Of a stretch of 64,000 nucleotides of DNA, positions 8,342 to 16,480 are shown one piece after another. This stretch comes from Paracoccaceae bacterium (GTDB lineage Bacteria > Pseudomonadota > Alphaproteobacteria > Rhodobacterales > Rhodobacteraceae). The notes beneath the pieces are model-generated. The model was given only the letters and a program-made list of their open reading frames with translations. It searched no databases and was not told the DNA's origin. The stretch's first letter is position 1; the number at the start of each line of letters is the position of its first letter. The translations under genes were made by a program, and so were the position numbers. Where the stretch lies: the NCBI GenBank assembly GCA_014654775.1, contig JACVZW010000083.1:1-64000 (forward strand). Reading direction: 5' to 3'.

Positions 8342-10072
8342 ATGTCCCCCTACGCCCCCCGTACCACTGCCCTTTTCTCGGCCCTTCTGCTGTCCGTCGC
8401 CCTCCCCGTTTCAGCATCTGCTGCAACGGCAGGTGATGACCTTTGCTTGCTTGCAGCCGCCGATCCGGCGGCCTTCGCCAGCCACCCGGAATTCGATGAA
8501 CGCCTGCTCGAGATGGCCGGCGTCTGCGACGACCTGATCTTCGCGATGACCGCTGTCACCGGGTCGATCCCCACCGTCGGCACCACCCCCACCGGCGGCG
8601 CCTCGACCGAGGTCGCGGCACCTGACTACAGCGATCTGATGGCGCGCCTGGAAAAAGCGACCGCCTCTCTGGAAGGCGCCACTGCCGATGTGGAGCGGAA
8701 GCAGGATGCGCTGGAGCGCACGATCCGCCGCGCCAAGCGCGTGGGCCTCGACATCGGGGAAATCCGTCTGATTGACAGTCTGGACCGTGATGGCGACGAC
8801 TTCGACTATGATCGTCTTCGCAACGTGCTGCCCGATTTCACCGAAGCCAAGCGCCGCGCGCTGCAGAACGTGCTGAATGCACGCGACGCGCTGAACGAGG
8901 CCGAAGAGCGTCTGGCCGACGCCAAGGAAGAGGCCAAGCCGCTGGTCGAGAAGGCGCTGCAGCTGTCGGGTCTGGCCGACGAGGCGCAGGGCGATCTGGA
9001 CGCCGTTCTGGGCGGCCTGACCGCCGACGAGATGAACGCGCAGATCAAAGCCACGATCGATGCGGCCAAGAAGGAGGCCGACGAGCTTGACAAGAAAGCC
9101 AAGGCGGCGGCTGCCGCGCTCGACCAAGTCGAAAAGGACCTGAAGAAGGCGCTGGGCAGCGAGAAATATCTCGATGCGAAGGACGAAGTCGCAGATGAAG
9201 AGAAGGACGTCGCCAAGGAAGAGTCCAGGGTGGCGAGGGCGCAGACGGAGTTTGACCGGGCGCGCGCTCGGCTCAGCCCGCAAGAGCTGAACAACGCCAA
9301 CAGCTGCGGGTCGAGCAACTGCCGGGCGTTCCGGGACGCGCGGGGCAAGTTGGGCGACGCCAAGGAGGAACTTGAGGAGGCGAAGGAAGATCTGGAAGAC
9401 GCCAAGCGTGACCTTGCCAAGGTTGAGAAGTTCCTGAAGATCCCGGAACTCCAGACGCGGAAAGTCACCCTTTCCGGCGAGATCGACGCCCTGACCAAGG
9501 CCGAGGATGAAGCCACCGCCAAGGCCAAGGCTGCCGAGGCCAAGGCTGACGAGCTTGCCAAGCTTTTGGCTGATGCCTGCGATGCGCTGAACAAGGCGAG
9601 AACAGCCGCGCTCGAAGCGCAGGCCGCGACGGCCGAGGAAGAGCAGGACGTGGTGGAGGCCGAGCAGGCGCTGAAATCGGCGATGGAATGGGCCAAGATG
9701 ACGCTGGCCGGCAGCGCCGAGGAAGAAGCCGCGCTGCAGGCGGTTCTGGACGCGCAGGCCGAACTGGTGAAGGCACTCGCCGCGCTGGGCGCAGCACAGG
9801 ACGTGGCCGAAGCTCTGGTCGAAGAGGTTGCCGCCATCGACACCGCTCCGGCCGATGTGACCGAAGCCACGGAAGAGATGACCGAGGAATCCACCGAAGG
9901 GCAGCAGGCTGCCGAAGAGGCGCAGGAAGCCCTCGACGCCGCCGAGAAAGCGATCGCCGATCATGAAGAGGCGACCGAGGCCCTGCAGGACGCCGTGGGT
10001 GAGAAGGACCCGACGGAGCCTGCCGCCCAAGCTCCCGGTGCGGCCGTGACCTCGCCGGACACGGGGGTCTGA
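8342..10072 (+). CDS. Secreted Ala/Glu/Lys-rich coiled-coil protein
   Basis: I do not recognise a family. The 576-residue product starts with a clear Sec signal peptide (residues 1-28, hydrophobic core TTALFSALLLSVALPVSAS, cleavage likely after ASA). After about 70 residues it is almost wholly helical and charged, with long coiled-coil stretches (VEKDLKKAL, KEELEEAKEDLEDAKRDLAK, AKAAEAKADELAKL). An acidic segment DRDGDDFDYD near residue 145 could bind cations. One Cys pair (NSCGSSNCRAF, about 321-326) interrupts the coils and could form a disulfide. The last 60 residues are Ala/Glu/Pro-rich and low in complexity. A periplasmic or surface structural role is plausible but not shown. A hairpin terminator follows. 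Confidence 0.7.
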   Translation: MSPYAPRTTALFSALLLSVALPVSASAATAGDDLCLLAAADPAAFASHPEFDERLLEMAGVCDDLIFAMTAVTGSIPTVGTTPTGGASTEVAAPDYSDLMARLEKATASLEGATADVERKQDALERTIRRAKRVGLDIGEIRLIDSLDRDGDDFDYDRLRNVLPDFTEAKRRALQNVLNARDALNEAEERLADAKEEAKPLVEKALQLSGLADEAQGDLDAVLGGLTADEMNAQIKATIDAAKKEADELDKKAKAAAAALDQVEKDLKKALGSEKYLDAKDEVADEEKDVAKEESRVARAQTEFDRARARLSPQELNNANSCGSSNCRAFRDARGKLGDAKEELEEAKEDLEDAKRDLAKVEKFLKIPELQTRKVTLSGEIDALTKAEDEATAKAKAAEAKADELAKLLADACDALNKARTAALEAQAATAEEEQDVVEAEQALKSAMEWAKMTLAGSAEEEAALQAVLDAQAELVKALAALGAAQDVAEALVEEVAAIDTAPADVTEATEEMTEESTEGQQAAEEAQEALDAAEKAIADHEEATEALQDAVGEKDPTEPAAQAPGAAVTSPDTGV

Positions 10073-10154
10073 TCCCGCGCTCCGGATACGGTGGGGGGCA
10101 TCGGAGGCCGGAGTGCAGGGGCCAAAGGGCGGGGTGACCCGTCCGGTCGGCCGG

Positions 10155-10191
10155 AAGGGCCGCGCGGGACACCGTGCGGCCCTTTCCTTTT
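10155..10191 (+). terminator. Intrinsic terminator
   Basis: A perfect 9-bp stem (AAGGGCCGC at 10155-10163, GCGGCCCTT at 10176-10184) is followed by TCCTTTT. It lies 83 bases after the coiled-coil gene and before gcrA, so it separates the two transcripts. Confidence 0.75.
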
Positions 10192-10305
10192 GCGCCCGAC
10201 CTAGGTCCTGCACGGCGCCATGGACGCTTGATCTTGCTACGCCCCGCTTGTATCCCGCACCGTCCCGTCTAGAATGGCGGAAAAACAGCCATCAAAGGGG
10301 TTGCC

Positions 10306-10899
10306 ATGTCCTGGACCGACGAGCGCGTCGAGACGCTCAAGCGCATGTGGGCCGAAGGCCAGTCGGCCAGCCAGATCGCCAAGGAACTGGGCGGGGTCAC
10401 CCGCAACGCCGTGATCGGCAAGGTGCATCGCCTCGGCCTGTCCAACCGCGCCCCCGGCGGGCGCGAGGACGAAGAGGAGACGCCCGTCGCGGCGAAGCCC
10501 GAACCCAAGGCCGAACCGGCCGCCGCCGCAGCGCGGCCCGAACCCGCCGCGCCGCGCCCCACGCCGGAACGGCCCGCCGCAGCGGCATCTGCGTCGAATG
10601 TGACGCCGCTGCCGGTGCGCAAACCCATCGTGCCCGCAGGCCAGCCCCTGCCGCCGCAGCCGTCGGCCAACGAGATCAGCCCCGAAGCGCTGGCCTCGGT
10701 GCGCGAGGTGGAAAAGCGCGCGCGCCGCCTGACGCTTATGGAACTGACCGAACGCACCTGCAAATGGCCGATCGGCGATCCGGCGACGGATGACTTCTGG
10801 TTCTGTGGCCTGCCGTCGCTGCCGGGCAAGCCCTATTGCGAAGCCCATGTCGGCGTCGCCTTCCAGCCGATGAGCGCGCGGCGCGACCGGCGGCGCTGA
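10306..10899 (+). CDS. gcrA: GcrA cell-cycle regulator
   Basis: A 197-residue protein with the diagnostic N-terminal DNA-binding helix-turn-helix of GcrA (SWTDERVETLKRMWAEG, then SASQIAKELGGVTRNAVIGK) in residues 2-45, a Pro/Ala-rich linker (about 50-125) and the conserved C-terminal sigma-70-contacting module (ERTCKWPIGDP, then FCGLPSLPGKPYCEAH). GcrA binds with RNA polymerase sigma-70 at CcrM-methylated GANTC promoters and times cell-cycle gene expression in alphaproteobacteria. It is monocistronic, between an upstream terminator and a cluster of palindromes, and is convergent with hrpB. Confidence 0.95.
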   Translation: MSWTDERVETLKRMWAEGQSASQIAKELGGVTRNAVIGKVHRLGLSNRAPGGREDEEETPVAAKPEPKAEPAAAAARPEPAAPRPTPERPAAAASASNVTPLPVRKPIVPAGQPLPPQPSANEISPEALASVREVEKRARRLTLMELTERTCKWPIGDPATDDFWFCGLPSLPGKPYCEAHVGVAFQPMSARRDRRR

Positions 10900-10913
10900 C
10901 CCGCAGGGTCGGC

Positions 10914-11019
10914 GGGAAAATTTCCACATGGAAATTTTCCCTGCCCGGCCTGTGGCCGGGTGAAAAATTTTCGGCGAAAATTTTTCGGGAAGAGAAGATT
11001 TTTCGTACGAAAAATCTTC
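10914..11019. terminator. Four stacked palindromes between convergent gcrA and hrpB
   Basis: Four consecutive hairpins fill the gap between the two convergent genes. 10914-10941 has 13-bp perfect arms; 10944-10960 is CCCGGCC-TGT-GGCCGGG; 10962-10986 has 11-bp arms (GAAAAATTTTC) with a GGC loop; 10994-11019 is an uninterrupted 26-bp palindrome centred on CGTACG with GAAGATTTTT arms. T runs are present on both strands, so this looks like a bidirectional terminator. The last palindrome shares the AAAAATCTTC arm with those after argF. Confidence 0.65.
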
Positions 11020-11037
11020 GGACGCCGCTGCGCGCCG

Positions 11038-13479
11038 TCACGTCCCGCGCGGCTTGGCGCGCAGGGTGGGCTCGGCTTCCGTCGGGTCTTCGGGCCAAGG
11101 ATGGCGGGGATATTGCCCGCGCATGTCCTTGCGCACATCGGCGTAGGAGGTCGCCCAAAACCCCGGCAGGTCCATGGTCACCTGCACCGGGCGCTGGGCG
11201 GGGGACAGCAAAGTGATGCGCAGCGGCGTCCGCGCCGCGCCCACGACCGGATGGCTGGTAACCCCGAACATCTCCTGCAGCCGCACCTCGATGCCCGGGG
11301 CTTCGCCGTCGTAATCAATGGGCACGCGGCGGCCGAGCGGGGTGTCGAACTGCCCCGGCGCGATCCGCTCCAAGGCCTGCATCTGGTCCCAGTCAAGCAT
11401 CGCGCGCAGCGCCTCGGTCAGGTCCAGCGCGCGCAGATCGGCCTCGGTCCTTGCCCGGCCCAGATGCGGCAGAAGCCAGTCCTCCAGACCCGCCAGCAGC
11501 GCGGCATCCGTCATCTCGGGAAAGCCCGCCCCGCCGCCCCGCGCAAGTTCCACCCGCGCCCGGAAACGCCGCGCGGCGGGTGTCCAGGGCAGGCCGATCT
11601 GGCGGATGCCGTCCAGTGCCGCCCGCGCCACCGCCTCGGCCGGGGCCTCGGGCCAGGTCCGGTCGTCCAGCAGCAGCGCGCCCAGCCGCTCCTGCCGCCG
11701 GGCCAGCACCTTGCCTTCGCGGCGCGACCATTCGCAGATGTCGTGCCAGCCGATCCGGTCGGCATAGAGCGCGCGGACCTCCGCCTCGGAAATCGCCACG
11801 GCCTGCCGCACCTCTGCCTCGCGCGGGTCGCCGTCAAGGTCGGTCGCCACGATCAACCGCGCCCCCGCCAGCGGCAGGCCCGCCGCCATCGCCGCGCCCT
11901 TGCCGCCCGACAGAACCCAGCGCGGCGCCTCGCCTTTGCGGCGCAACCCGATCCGGTCCGGATAGGCCAGCGCGGCCATTTGCGGCGCCGACAGGCCCGT
12001 CTGTGTCCCCTTGGGCACTGCCCGGGCCAGCCGTTTCGCCTCGTCCCGGATGCGCTCGATCGTGCCGCGATGGGCCTGCGGCGGGGGGCGATCCACGGCC
12101 TTCAGCCGCGCCAGAAGATCGGGCGGCTCGCCCCTGAGCGGGTCGCGTTCCGCCAACAGCGCGGCCAAAGGTGCGGCTTCTGGCCCCGCCACGGCCAGCA
12201 TATGGCCAAGGCGCGGGTGCAGGGGCAGGGCCGCCAACCGCTTGCCGTGATCGGTGATCCACCCCGCGCCGTCCAGCGCCCCAAGATCAGCCAAGAGCGC
12301 GCGCGCCTCGGCCAGAATGCCGGGATGCGGGGGCGTCAGGAAGGGCAGATCGGCACTGCCCCAGAGCGCGAGTTCAAGGGCCAGCGGCGTCAGATCCGCC
12401 GCATCGATCTCTGCCGGGGGAAAGGCGGCAAGGCCGCCCTCTTCGCCGCGCGTCCAGTAGCGATAGCAGACCCCTTCCGCCACCCGCCCCGCGCGCCCGC
12501 GTCGCTGTTCGGCTTCCGCCCGTGTCACCCGTTCCGTCACCAGCCGCGACATGCCCGACGGCGCGTCGAATCGCGCCCGCCTTGCGCGGCCGCCATCTAC
12601 CACCACCCGCACGTCCGGAATGGTCAGCGAGGTTTCGGCGATCGACGTGGCCAGCACCACCTTCCGGCCCTGCACAGGTCCAAGCGCCGCCCGCTGCGCG
12701 GCAAACTCCATCGCCCCGAACAGGGGCCGGATCACCACGCCTGCAGGCAGGCGGCCCGTCAGCGCCGCCTCCACCCGCCGGATCTCGCCTTCGCCGGGCA
12801 GAAAGACCAGCACCCCACCCGTCTCTGTTTCCTCCAACGCCTGCTGGACAAGGTTGGCCATCCCCGCCTCGAACCGCAGCGAGGCATCGGGCGGGCGGGG
12901 CAGCCAGCGCGTCTCGACCGGGAAGGCGCGGCCTTCCGAGGTGACCATGGGCGCATCCCCCATCAGCCGCGCCACCGGGGCCGCATCCAGCGTGGCCGAC
13001 ATCACCAAAAGCATCAGGTCCTCGCGCAGCGCACCCCTTATCTCCAGACAGAGCGCCAGCCCCAGATCGGCATTCAGGCTGCGTTCGTGGAATTCGTCGA
13101 AGATCACCGCCCCGATCCCCTCCAGCCCCGGATCGGACTGGATCATCCGCGTCAGGATGCCCTCGGTCACCACCTCGATCCGCGTGGCGGGCGACACCTT
13201 CGCCTCACCCCGGATGCGATAGCCGACGGTGCGGCCCACAGGCTCGCCCAGCGTTTCGGCCATGCGTTCGGCGGCGGCGCGGGCGGCAAGGCGGCGGGGT
13301 TCCAGCATCACGATGCGCCCCTCGGGCACCAATCCGGCGGCAAGGATATCCAGCGGCACCCGCGTGGTTTTCCCGGCCCCCGGCGGGGCCTGCAGCACCG
13401 CCATCCCGCGCGCCGCCAGCGCCGCCCGCACGTCGGGCAGCGCGGCATCGATGGGCAGGGTGGGCCTTGAGTCGCTCAT
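11038..13479 (-). CDS. hrpB: ATP-dependent helicase HrpB
   Basis: An 813-residue DEAH-box helicase of the HrpB type. Walker A is APPGAGKTT (residues 31-39), the DEAH-like box DEFHE is at 128-132 followed by RSLNADLGL, motif III is SATLD, and motif VI is QRRGRAGR. The C-terminal region is the HrpB-specific domain with the late DLPGFWATSYADVRKDMRGQ signature in parts. A 3'-5' RNA helicase activity is presumed from the family; its physiological role in this group is unclear. It is preceded 38 bases upstream on the same strand by the DUF3108 gene, so the two probably share a transcript. Confidence 0.92.
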   Translation of the reverse strand: MSDSRPTLPIDAALPDVRAALAARGMAVLQAPPGAGKTTRVPLDILAAGLVPEGRIVMLEPRRLAARAAAERMAETLGEPVGRTVGYRIRGEAKVSPATRIEVVTEGILTRMIQSDPGLEGIGAVIFDEFHERSLNADLGLALCLEIRGALREDLMLLVMSATLDAAPVARLMGDAPMVTSEGRAFPVETRWLPRPPDASLRFEAGMANLVQQALEETETGGVLVFLPGEGEIRRVEAALTGRLPAGVVIRPLFGAMEFAAQRAALGPVQGRKVVLATSIAETSLTIPDVRVVVDGGRARRARFDAPSGMSRLVTERVTRAEAEQRRGRAGRVAEGVCYRYWTRGEEGGLAAFPPAEIDAADLTPLALELALWGSADLPFLTPPHPGILAEARALLADLGALDGAGWITDHGKRLAALPLHPRLGHMLAVAGPEAAPLAALLAERDPLRGEPPDLLARLKAVDRPPPQAHRGTIERIRDEAKRLARAVPKGTQTGLSAPQMAALAYPDRIGLRRKGEAPRWVLSGGKGAAMAAGLPLAGARLIVATDLDGDPREAEVRQAVAISEAEVRALYADRIGWHDICEWSRREGKVLARRQERLGALLLDDRTWPEAPAEAVARAALDGIRQIGLPWTPAARRFRARVELARGGGAGFPEMTDAALLAGLEDWLLPHLGRARTEADLRALDLTEALRAMLDWDQMQALERIAPGQFDTPLGRRVPIDYDGEAPGIEVRLQEMFGVTSHPVVGAARTPLRITLLSPAQRPVQVTMDLPGFWATSYADVRKDMRGQYPRHPWPEDPTEAEPTLRAKPRGT

Positions 13480-13517
13480 GCCCCCTTATCGCGGGGCGCG
13501 CGACGCAGGACCAGACC

Positions 13518-14261
13518 TCAGCGCCGGATCAGTCGCGCCTTGCCGTACAGGCTGTCCATCGTCACCTCCACCACCCGCATCTGCCCGCCCTCGGTCGGCA
13601 CATAGGTGAGCGAGAAGGGAAAGCTGGTCTTTTCTGCCATATCCTCGGGCGCAAAGCCCGCGACGCGGCGGTATTCGCCAGAACAGGTCACCGCCCCGCC
13701 TTCCAGCGCCTGCGGCGGCCCCAGCGTCAACTGGCTGGCCCGTCGCCCGTCGAACATCCTCAGCGCGCGGTTGCATTCCGCCCCCGGGGCCACATCGCGC
13801 AGCGTGGCGTAAAGCGCGGTCAGCGGGTCCAGCGTCCCGCCCTGCGTGCTGGCCTCCACATCCCATGCGGCGGGGTCGCGCGGCGGGTTGTAGACGCGCA
13901 CCTGCGGCACGCCGTCCTTGTACTCCATCACCGATTCCGATTTCCGCTTGCCGGTATCCGCCGTCTCGGCATAGCGCGAGGGGATATGGCGCCCCTCCCG
14001 GATCACCCCTTCGGCGCGGGCGTCATAGGCCACGCGCCGGATCATCGCCATGATGCCGGACGAGGCCAGCCGTCCCACCACGACATAGCCTTCGCCCTGC
14101 TGATTGGCGGAAAAGGTCAGGCTGCCCGCCGTGATGCCCTTCATCACCAGATCGAACTGCGCCTGATCCTGCACGGTCTGGGCTGTGGCGGGCGGGGGCG
14201 CTGCGGGCAGGGCCAGTGCCCCCAGCAAGGCGAGCGCGCAAAGGCGGGCGGTGATCGGCAT
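13518..14261 (-). CDS. DUF3108 domain periplasmic protein
   Basis: A 247-residue protein with an N-terminal signal peptide (MPITARLCALALLGALALPA, probable cleavage near residue 28) and a DUF3108-type beta-rich domain (FDLVMKGITAGSLTFSA, then YDARAEGVIREGRHIPSRY). The family is exported and of unknown function, often encoded next to hrpB in Rhodobacterales. I start it at 14261, where the signal peptide begins; the reading frame stays open 156 bases further upstream but that part looks non-coding. It is divergent from meaB. Confidence 0.8.
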   Translation of the reverse strand: MPITARLCALALLGALALPAAPPPATAQTVQDQAQFDLVMKGITAGSLTFSANQQGEGYVVVGRLASSGIMAMIRRVAYDARAEGVIREGRHIPSRYAETADTGKRKSESVMEYKDGVPQVRVYNPPRDPAAWDVEASTQGGTLDPLTALYATLRDVAPGAECNRALRMFDGRRASQLTLGPPQALEGGAVTCSGEYRRVAGFAPEDMAEKTSFPFSLTYVPTEGGQMRVVEVTMDSLYGKARLIRR

Positions 14262-14431
14262 TCTCGGCCCTCTCGCTGTGCTGCGGCGGATGCGCCGCGC
14301 CTGTCCCCACTGGCATAACCCGCGCAGGTCGGGCACAAAAGCCCCGCATCCCCCGCGCGCGGTCATTTCCGCGCGAGCGGGGGCGTGATCGGCAGCGGGT
14401 CGCCGAGGCAATGGCATATCCGGGGGACGGC

Positions 14432-15424
14432 ATGGCCCGAGGCGAGATCGACGTGGCGGCGCTGACCGCAGGCGTGGCGGCGGGGGACCGCCGGGCGCTC
14501 GCCCGGGCCATCACGCTTGTGGAAAGCGGGCGGGCCGATCACCGGGCGCAGGCGCTTGATCTGCTGGGCCGGCTGCGCGGGGCCGTGCCGGGGCGGCAGG
14601 CGCTGCGCCTTGGTCTGTCGGGCACACCGGGGGTGGGCAAATCCACCTTCATCGAAGCGTTCGGCCTGATGCTGACGGGGCAGGGCAAGCGCGTGGCGGT
14701 GCTGGCGGTCGATCCCTCTTCCGCGCGCTCCGGCGGGTCGATCCTTGGCGACAAGACGCGGATGGAGCGGCTGTCGCGCGACCCACAGGCCTTCATCCGC
14801 CCCTCGCCGTCACAGGCCCAGATGGGCGGCGTCGCCCGCCGCACGCGCGAGGCGGTGGCGCTCTGCGAGGCGGCGGGCTTCGACCTTGTCCTGATCGAAA
14901 CCGTCGGCGTGGGCCAATCCGAAACCGTGGTGTCTGAACTGTGCGACCTCTTCCTCCTTCTCCTCGCGCCCGCAGGTGGCGACGAGTTGCAGGGGGTCAA
15001 GCGCGGGATCATGGAGATGGCCGACCTCATCCTCGTGAACAAGGCCGACGGCGATCTGAAACCCGCCGCCCTGCGCACCATGGCCGATTATGCGGGCGCG
15101 CTGCGCCTCTTGCGCCGCCGTCCGCAGGACCCGGAGGGGTTTCCCAAGGCGCTCTGTGTCTCGGCGCGGGAAACCTCCGGGCTCACCGCCGCATGGGAAG
15201 AGATGCAGGCGCTGGCCCTCTGGCGGCAAGAGAACGGCCATTGGACCGCCCGCCGCGCCGCGCAGGCCCGCCACTGGTTCGAAGAGGAGGTGCGCCAAGG
15301 CCTGCTTTCCGCTCTGACCCGCGATCCGGCGCGCACAAGGATGGAAGAGCTTGGGCAGGCCGTCACGCAAGGTGCCCTCACCCCCGAAGCCGCCGCCGTA
15401 GACCTGCTGCGCAGCCTGACTTGA
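14432..15424 (+). CDS. meaB: MeaB GTPase, mutase chaperone
   Basis: A 330-residue G3E-family GTPase. The P-loop GTPGVGKST is at about residues 64-72, followed by VLAVDPSSARSGGSILGDKTRM, the ETVGVGQSE switch II region, and NKADGD as the guanine specificity motif. MeaB protects and reloads B12-dependent acyl-CoA mutases (methylmalonyl- or ethylmalonyl-CoA mutase), consistent with the ethylmalonyl-CoA pathway common in this family; no mutase gene is in the window. The ATG at 14432 follows GGGGGA at a good distance; an in-frame ATG at 14411 is the alternative. Confidence 0.92.
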   Translation: MARGEIDVAALTAGVAAGDRRALARAITLVESGRADHRAQALDLLGRLRGAVPGRQALRLGLSGTPGVGKSTFIEAFGLMLTGQGKRVAVLAVDPSSARSGGSILGDKTRMERLSRDPQAFIRPSPSQAQMGGVARRTREAVALCEAAGFDLVLIETVGVGQSETVVSELCDLFLLLLAPAGGDELQGVKRGIMEMADLILVNKADGDLKPAALRTMADYAGALRLLRRRPQDPEGFPKALCVSARETSGLTAAWEEMQALALWRQENGHWTARRAAQARHWFEEEVRQGLLSALTRDPARTRMEELGQAVTQGALTPEAAAVDLLRSLT

Positions 15425-15574
15425 CCCTGTCCATCTTCTGTCTGAAAAACCCTTGGGGAATCGCGGGCGCGGCACGCGCCTGCGATGGGGGCTGGCCCCC
15501 CTCTTTCTTCCCCCATCCCCCACTGCGGGGGCCAAAAAACCCGCCCCGCACACGCCGATTGCGCCAAGGGTCGC

Positions 15575-15602
15575 TTGACGCGGGACGGCTTTCCACTTAC
15601 AC
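15575..15602 (+). promoter_or_regulatory. Candidate rpmB promoter
   Basis: TTGACG at 15575-15580 and TTACAC at 15597-15602 are separated by 16 bases and lie about 70 bases before the rpmB start. The -35 is strong and the -10 is weak. The remainder of 15425-15573 holds only GC-rich hairpins (for example GGGGG-CTGG-CCCCC at 15487-15500), which may end the meaB transcript. Confidence 0.3.
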
Positions 15603-15673
15603 GCCCCCAATCGAATTCGGACGCCCGGGGTGACTCGGGCCTAAGTCCTGTTTACACACGAAGGAACACGACG

Positions 15674-15961
15674 ATGTCGCGCGTTTGCGAACTGACGGGC
15701 AAGGGCCCGATGACCGGCAATACCGTGAGCCACGCGAACAACAAGTCGCGTCGCCGCTTCCTGCCGAACCTGAACGAAGTGACCCTGATCTCGGACGTGC
15801 TGGGCCAGTCCTTCAAGCTGCGCATCTCGGCTGCCGCGCTGCGGACGGTCGATCACCGTGGCGGGCTGGATGCCTTCCTCGCCAAGGCGAAGGATGACGA
15901 ACTGTCGTCGAATGCGCTGAAGATCAAGAAAGACATCGCCAAGGCGCAGGCTGCCGCCTGA
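15674..15961 (+). CDS. rpmB: 50S ribosomal protein L28
   Basis: A 95-residue protein with the L28 signature at its N terminus ([20 protein letters not shown], then [11 protein letters not shown]). It is a structural protein of the large ribosomal subunit near the exit-tunnel side. GAAGGAA lies 12 bases before the ATG. It appears monocistronic, with a strong intrinsic terminator 24 bases after the stop. Confidence 0.97.
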   Translation: MSRVCELTGKGPMTGNTVSHANNKSRRRFLPNLNEVTLISDVLGQSFKLRISAAALRTVDHRGGLDAFLAKAKDDELSSNALKIKKDIAKAQAAA

Positions 15962-15984
15962 TCGCCCTGACTGCGACGGATAGG

Positions 15985-16014
15985 AAGGCCCCGCCCCCAT
16001 GGCGGGGCCTTTTC
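15985..16014 (+). terminator. Intrinsic terminator of rpmB
   Basis: An 11-bp perfect stem (AAGGCCCCGCC at 15985-15995, GGCGGGGCCTT at 16001-16011) with a 5-base loop is followed by TTTT-CC. This is a textbook rho-independent terminator. Confidence 0.9.
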
Positions 16015-16074
16015 CGTCTGACGCGACCTTTGGCCGTCTTTTCATCGCCGCGCAGGTCGCGTAACGCTGCGCGC

Positions 16075-16416
16075 ATGATGCAGCGTCTTGCCGCCCTTCT
16101 GCTCTCGCTCTGCCTTGCGCTGACTTCGGTCACGGCGGCGGTGGCGCATGTGCAATCGGCGGGCGCGCAGCAGATCACCCTTTGCGGCACGCCGGGGGTG
16201 GAAGAGACCATCACCCTCAACGCGATGGGCGAGCCGATCCAGACGCCGCATCACTGCCCGGACTGTCTGGCCGTCACGGCGGGCGCGGCCCCGTCTGCCC
16301 CGCTTCTGGAACGCCCGCAAACGCGCGGGAAACGGCAAACGCTGGCCCTGATCGCCGCGCCCGATCCGGCGCAGGCCCTGTCCCCCAGCGCGCGCGGCCC
16401 CCCGGCCCGGATCTGA
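16075..16416 (+). CDS. Small exported DUF2946-like protein, copper context
   Basis: A 113-residue protein with a signal peptide (MQRLAALLLSLCLALTSVTAAVAH). The mature part carries an HCPDC motif (PHHCPDCLA, about residues 60-66) and one more Cys (TLCGTPG). This resembles DUF2946/DUF2946-like small exported proteins found beside copper genes; the cysteines and histidines could bind copper. It lies 64 bases before the PCu(A)C fusion gene on the same strand and is probably co-transcribed. The function is inferred from the neighbour. Confidence 0.6.
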   Translation: MMQRLAALLLSLCLALTSVTAAVAHVQSAGAQQITLCGTPGVEETITLNAMGEPIQTPHHCPDCLAVTAGAAPSAPLLERPQTRGKRQTLALIAAPDPAQALSPSARGPPARI

Positions 16417-16480
16417 CCGGCAGGGTGTCCCCCTGCAGATGAAGCCAATGCAACACAGACTTCACATCAGGAACGATCCG

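Noticed and set aside
15517-15536. CCCCC-ACTG-CGGGGG hairpin followed by AAAAAA as a plus-strand terminator
   Set aside because: The run after the stem is A, not T, on the plus strand; as a minus-strand terminator it would have no gene to end.
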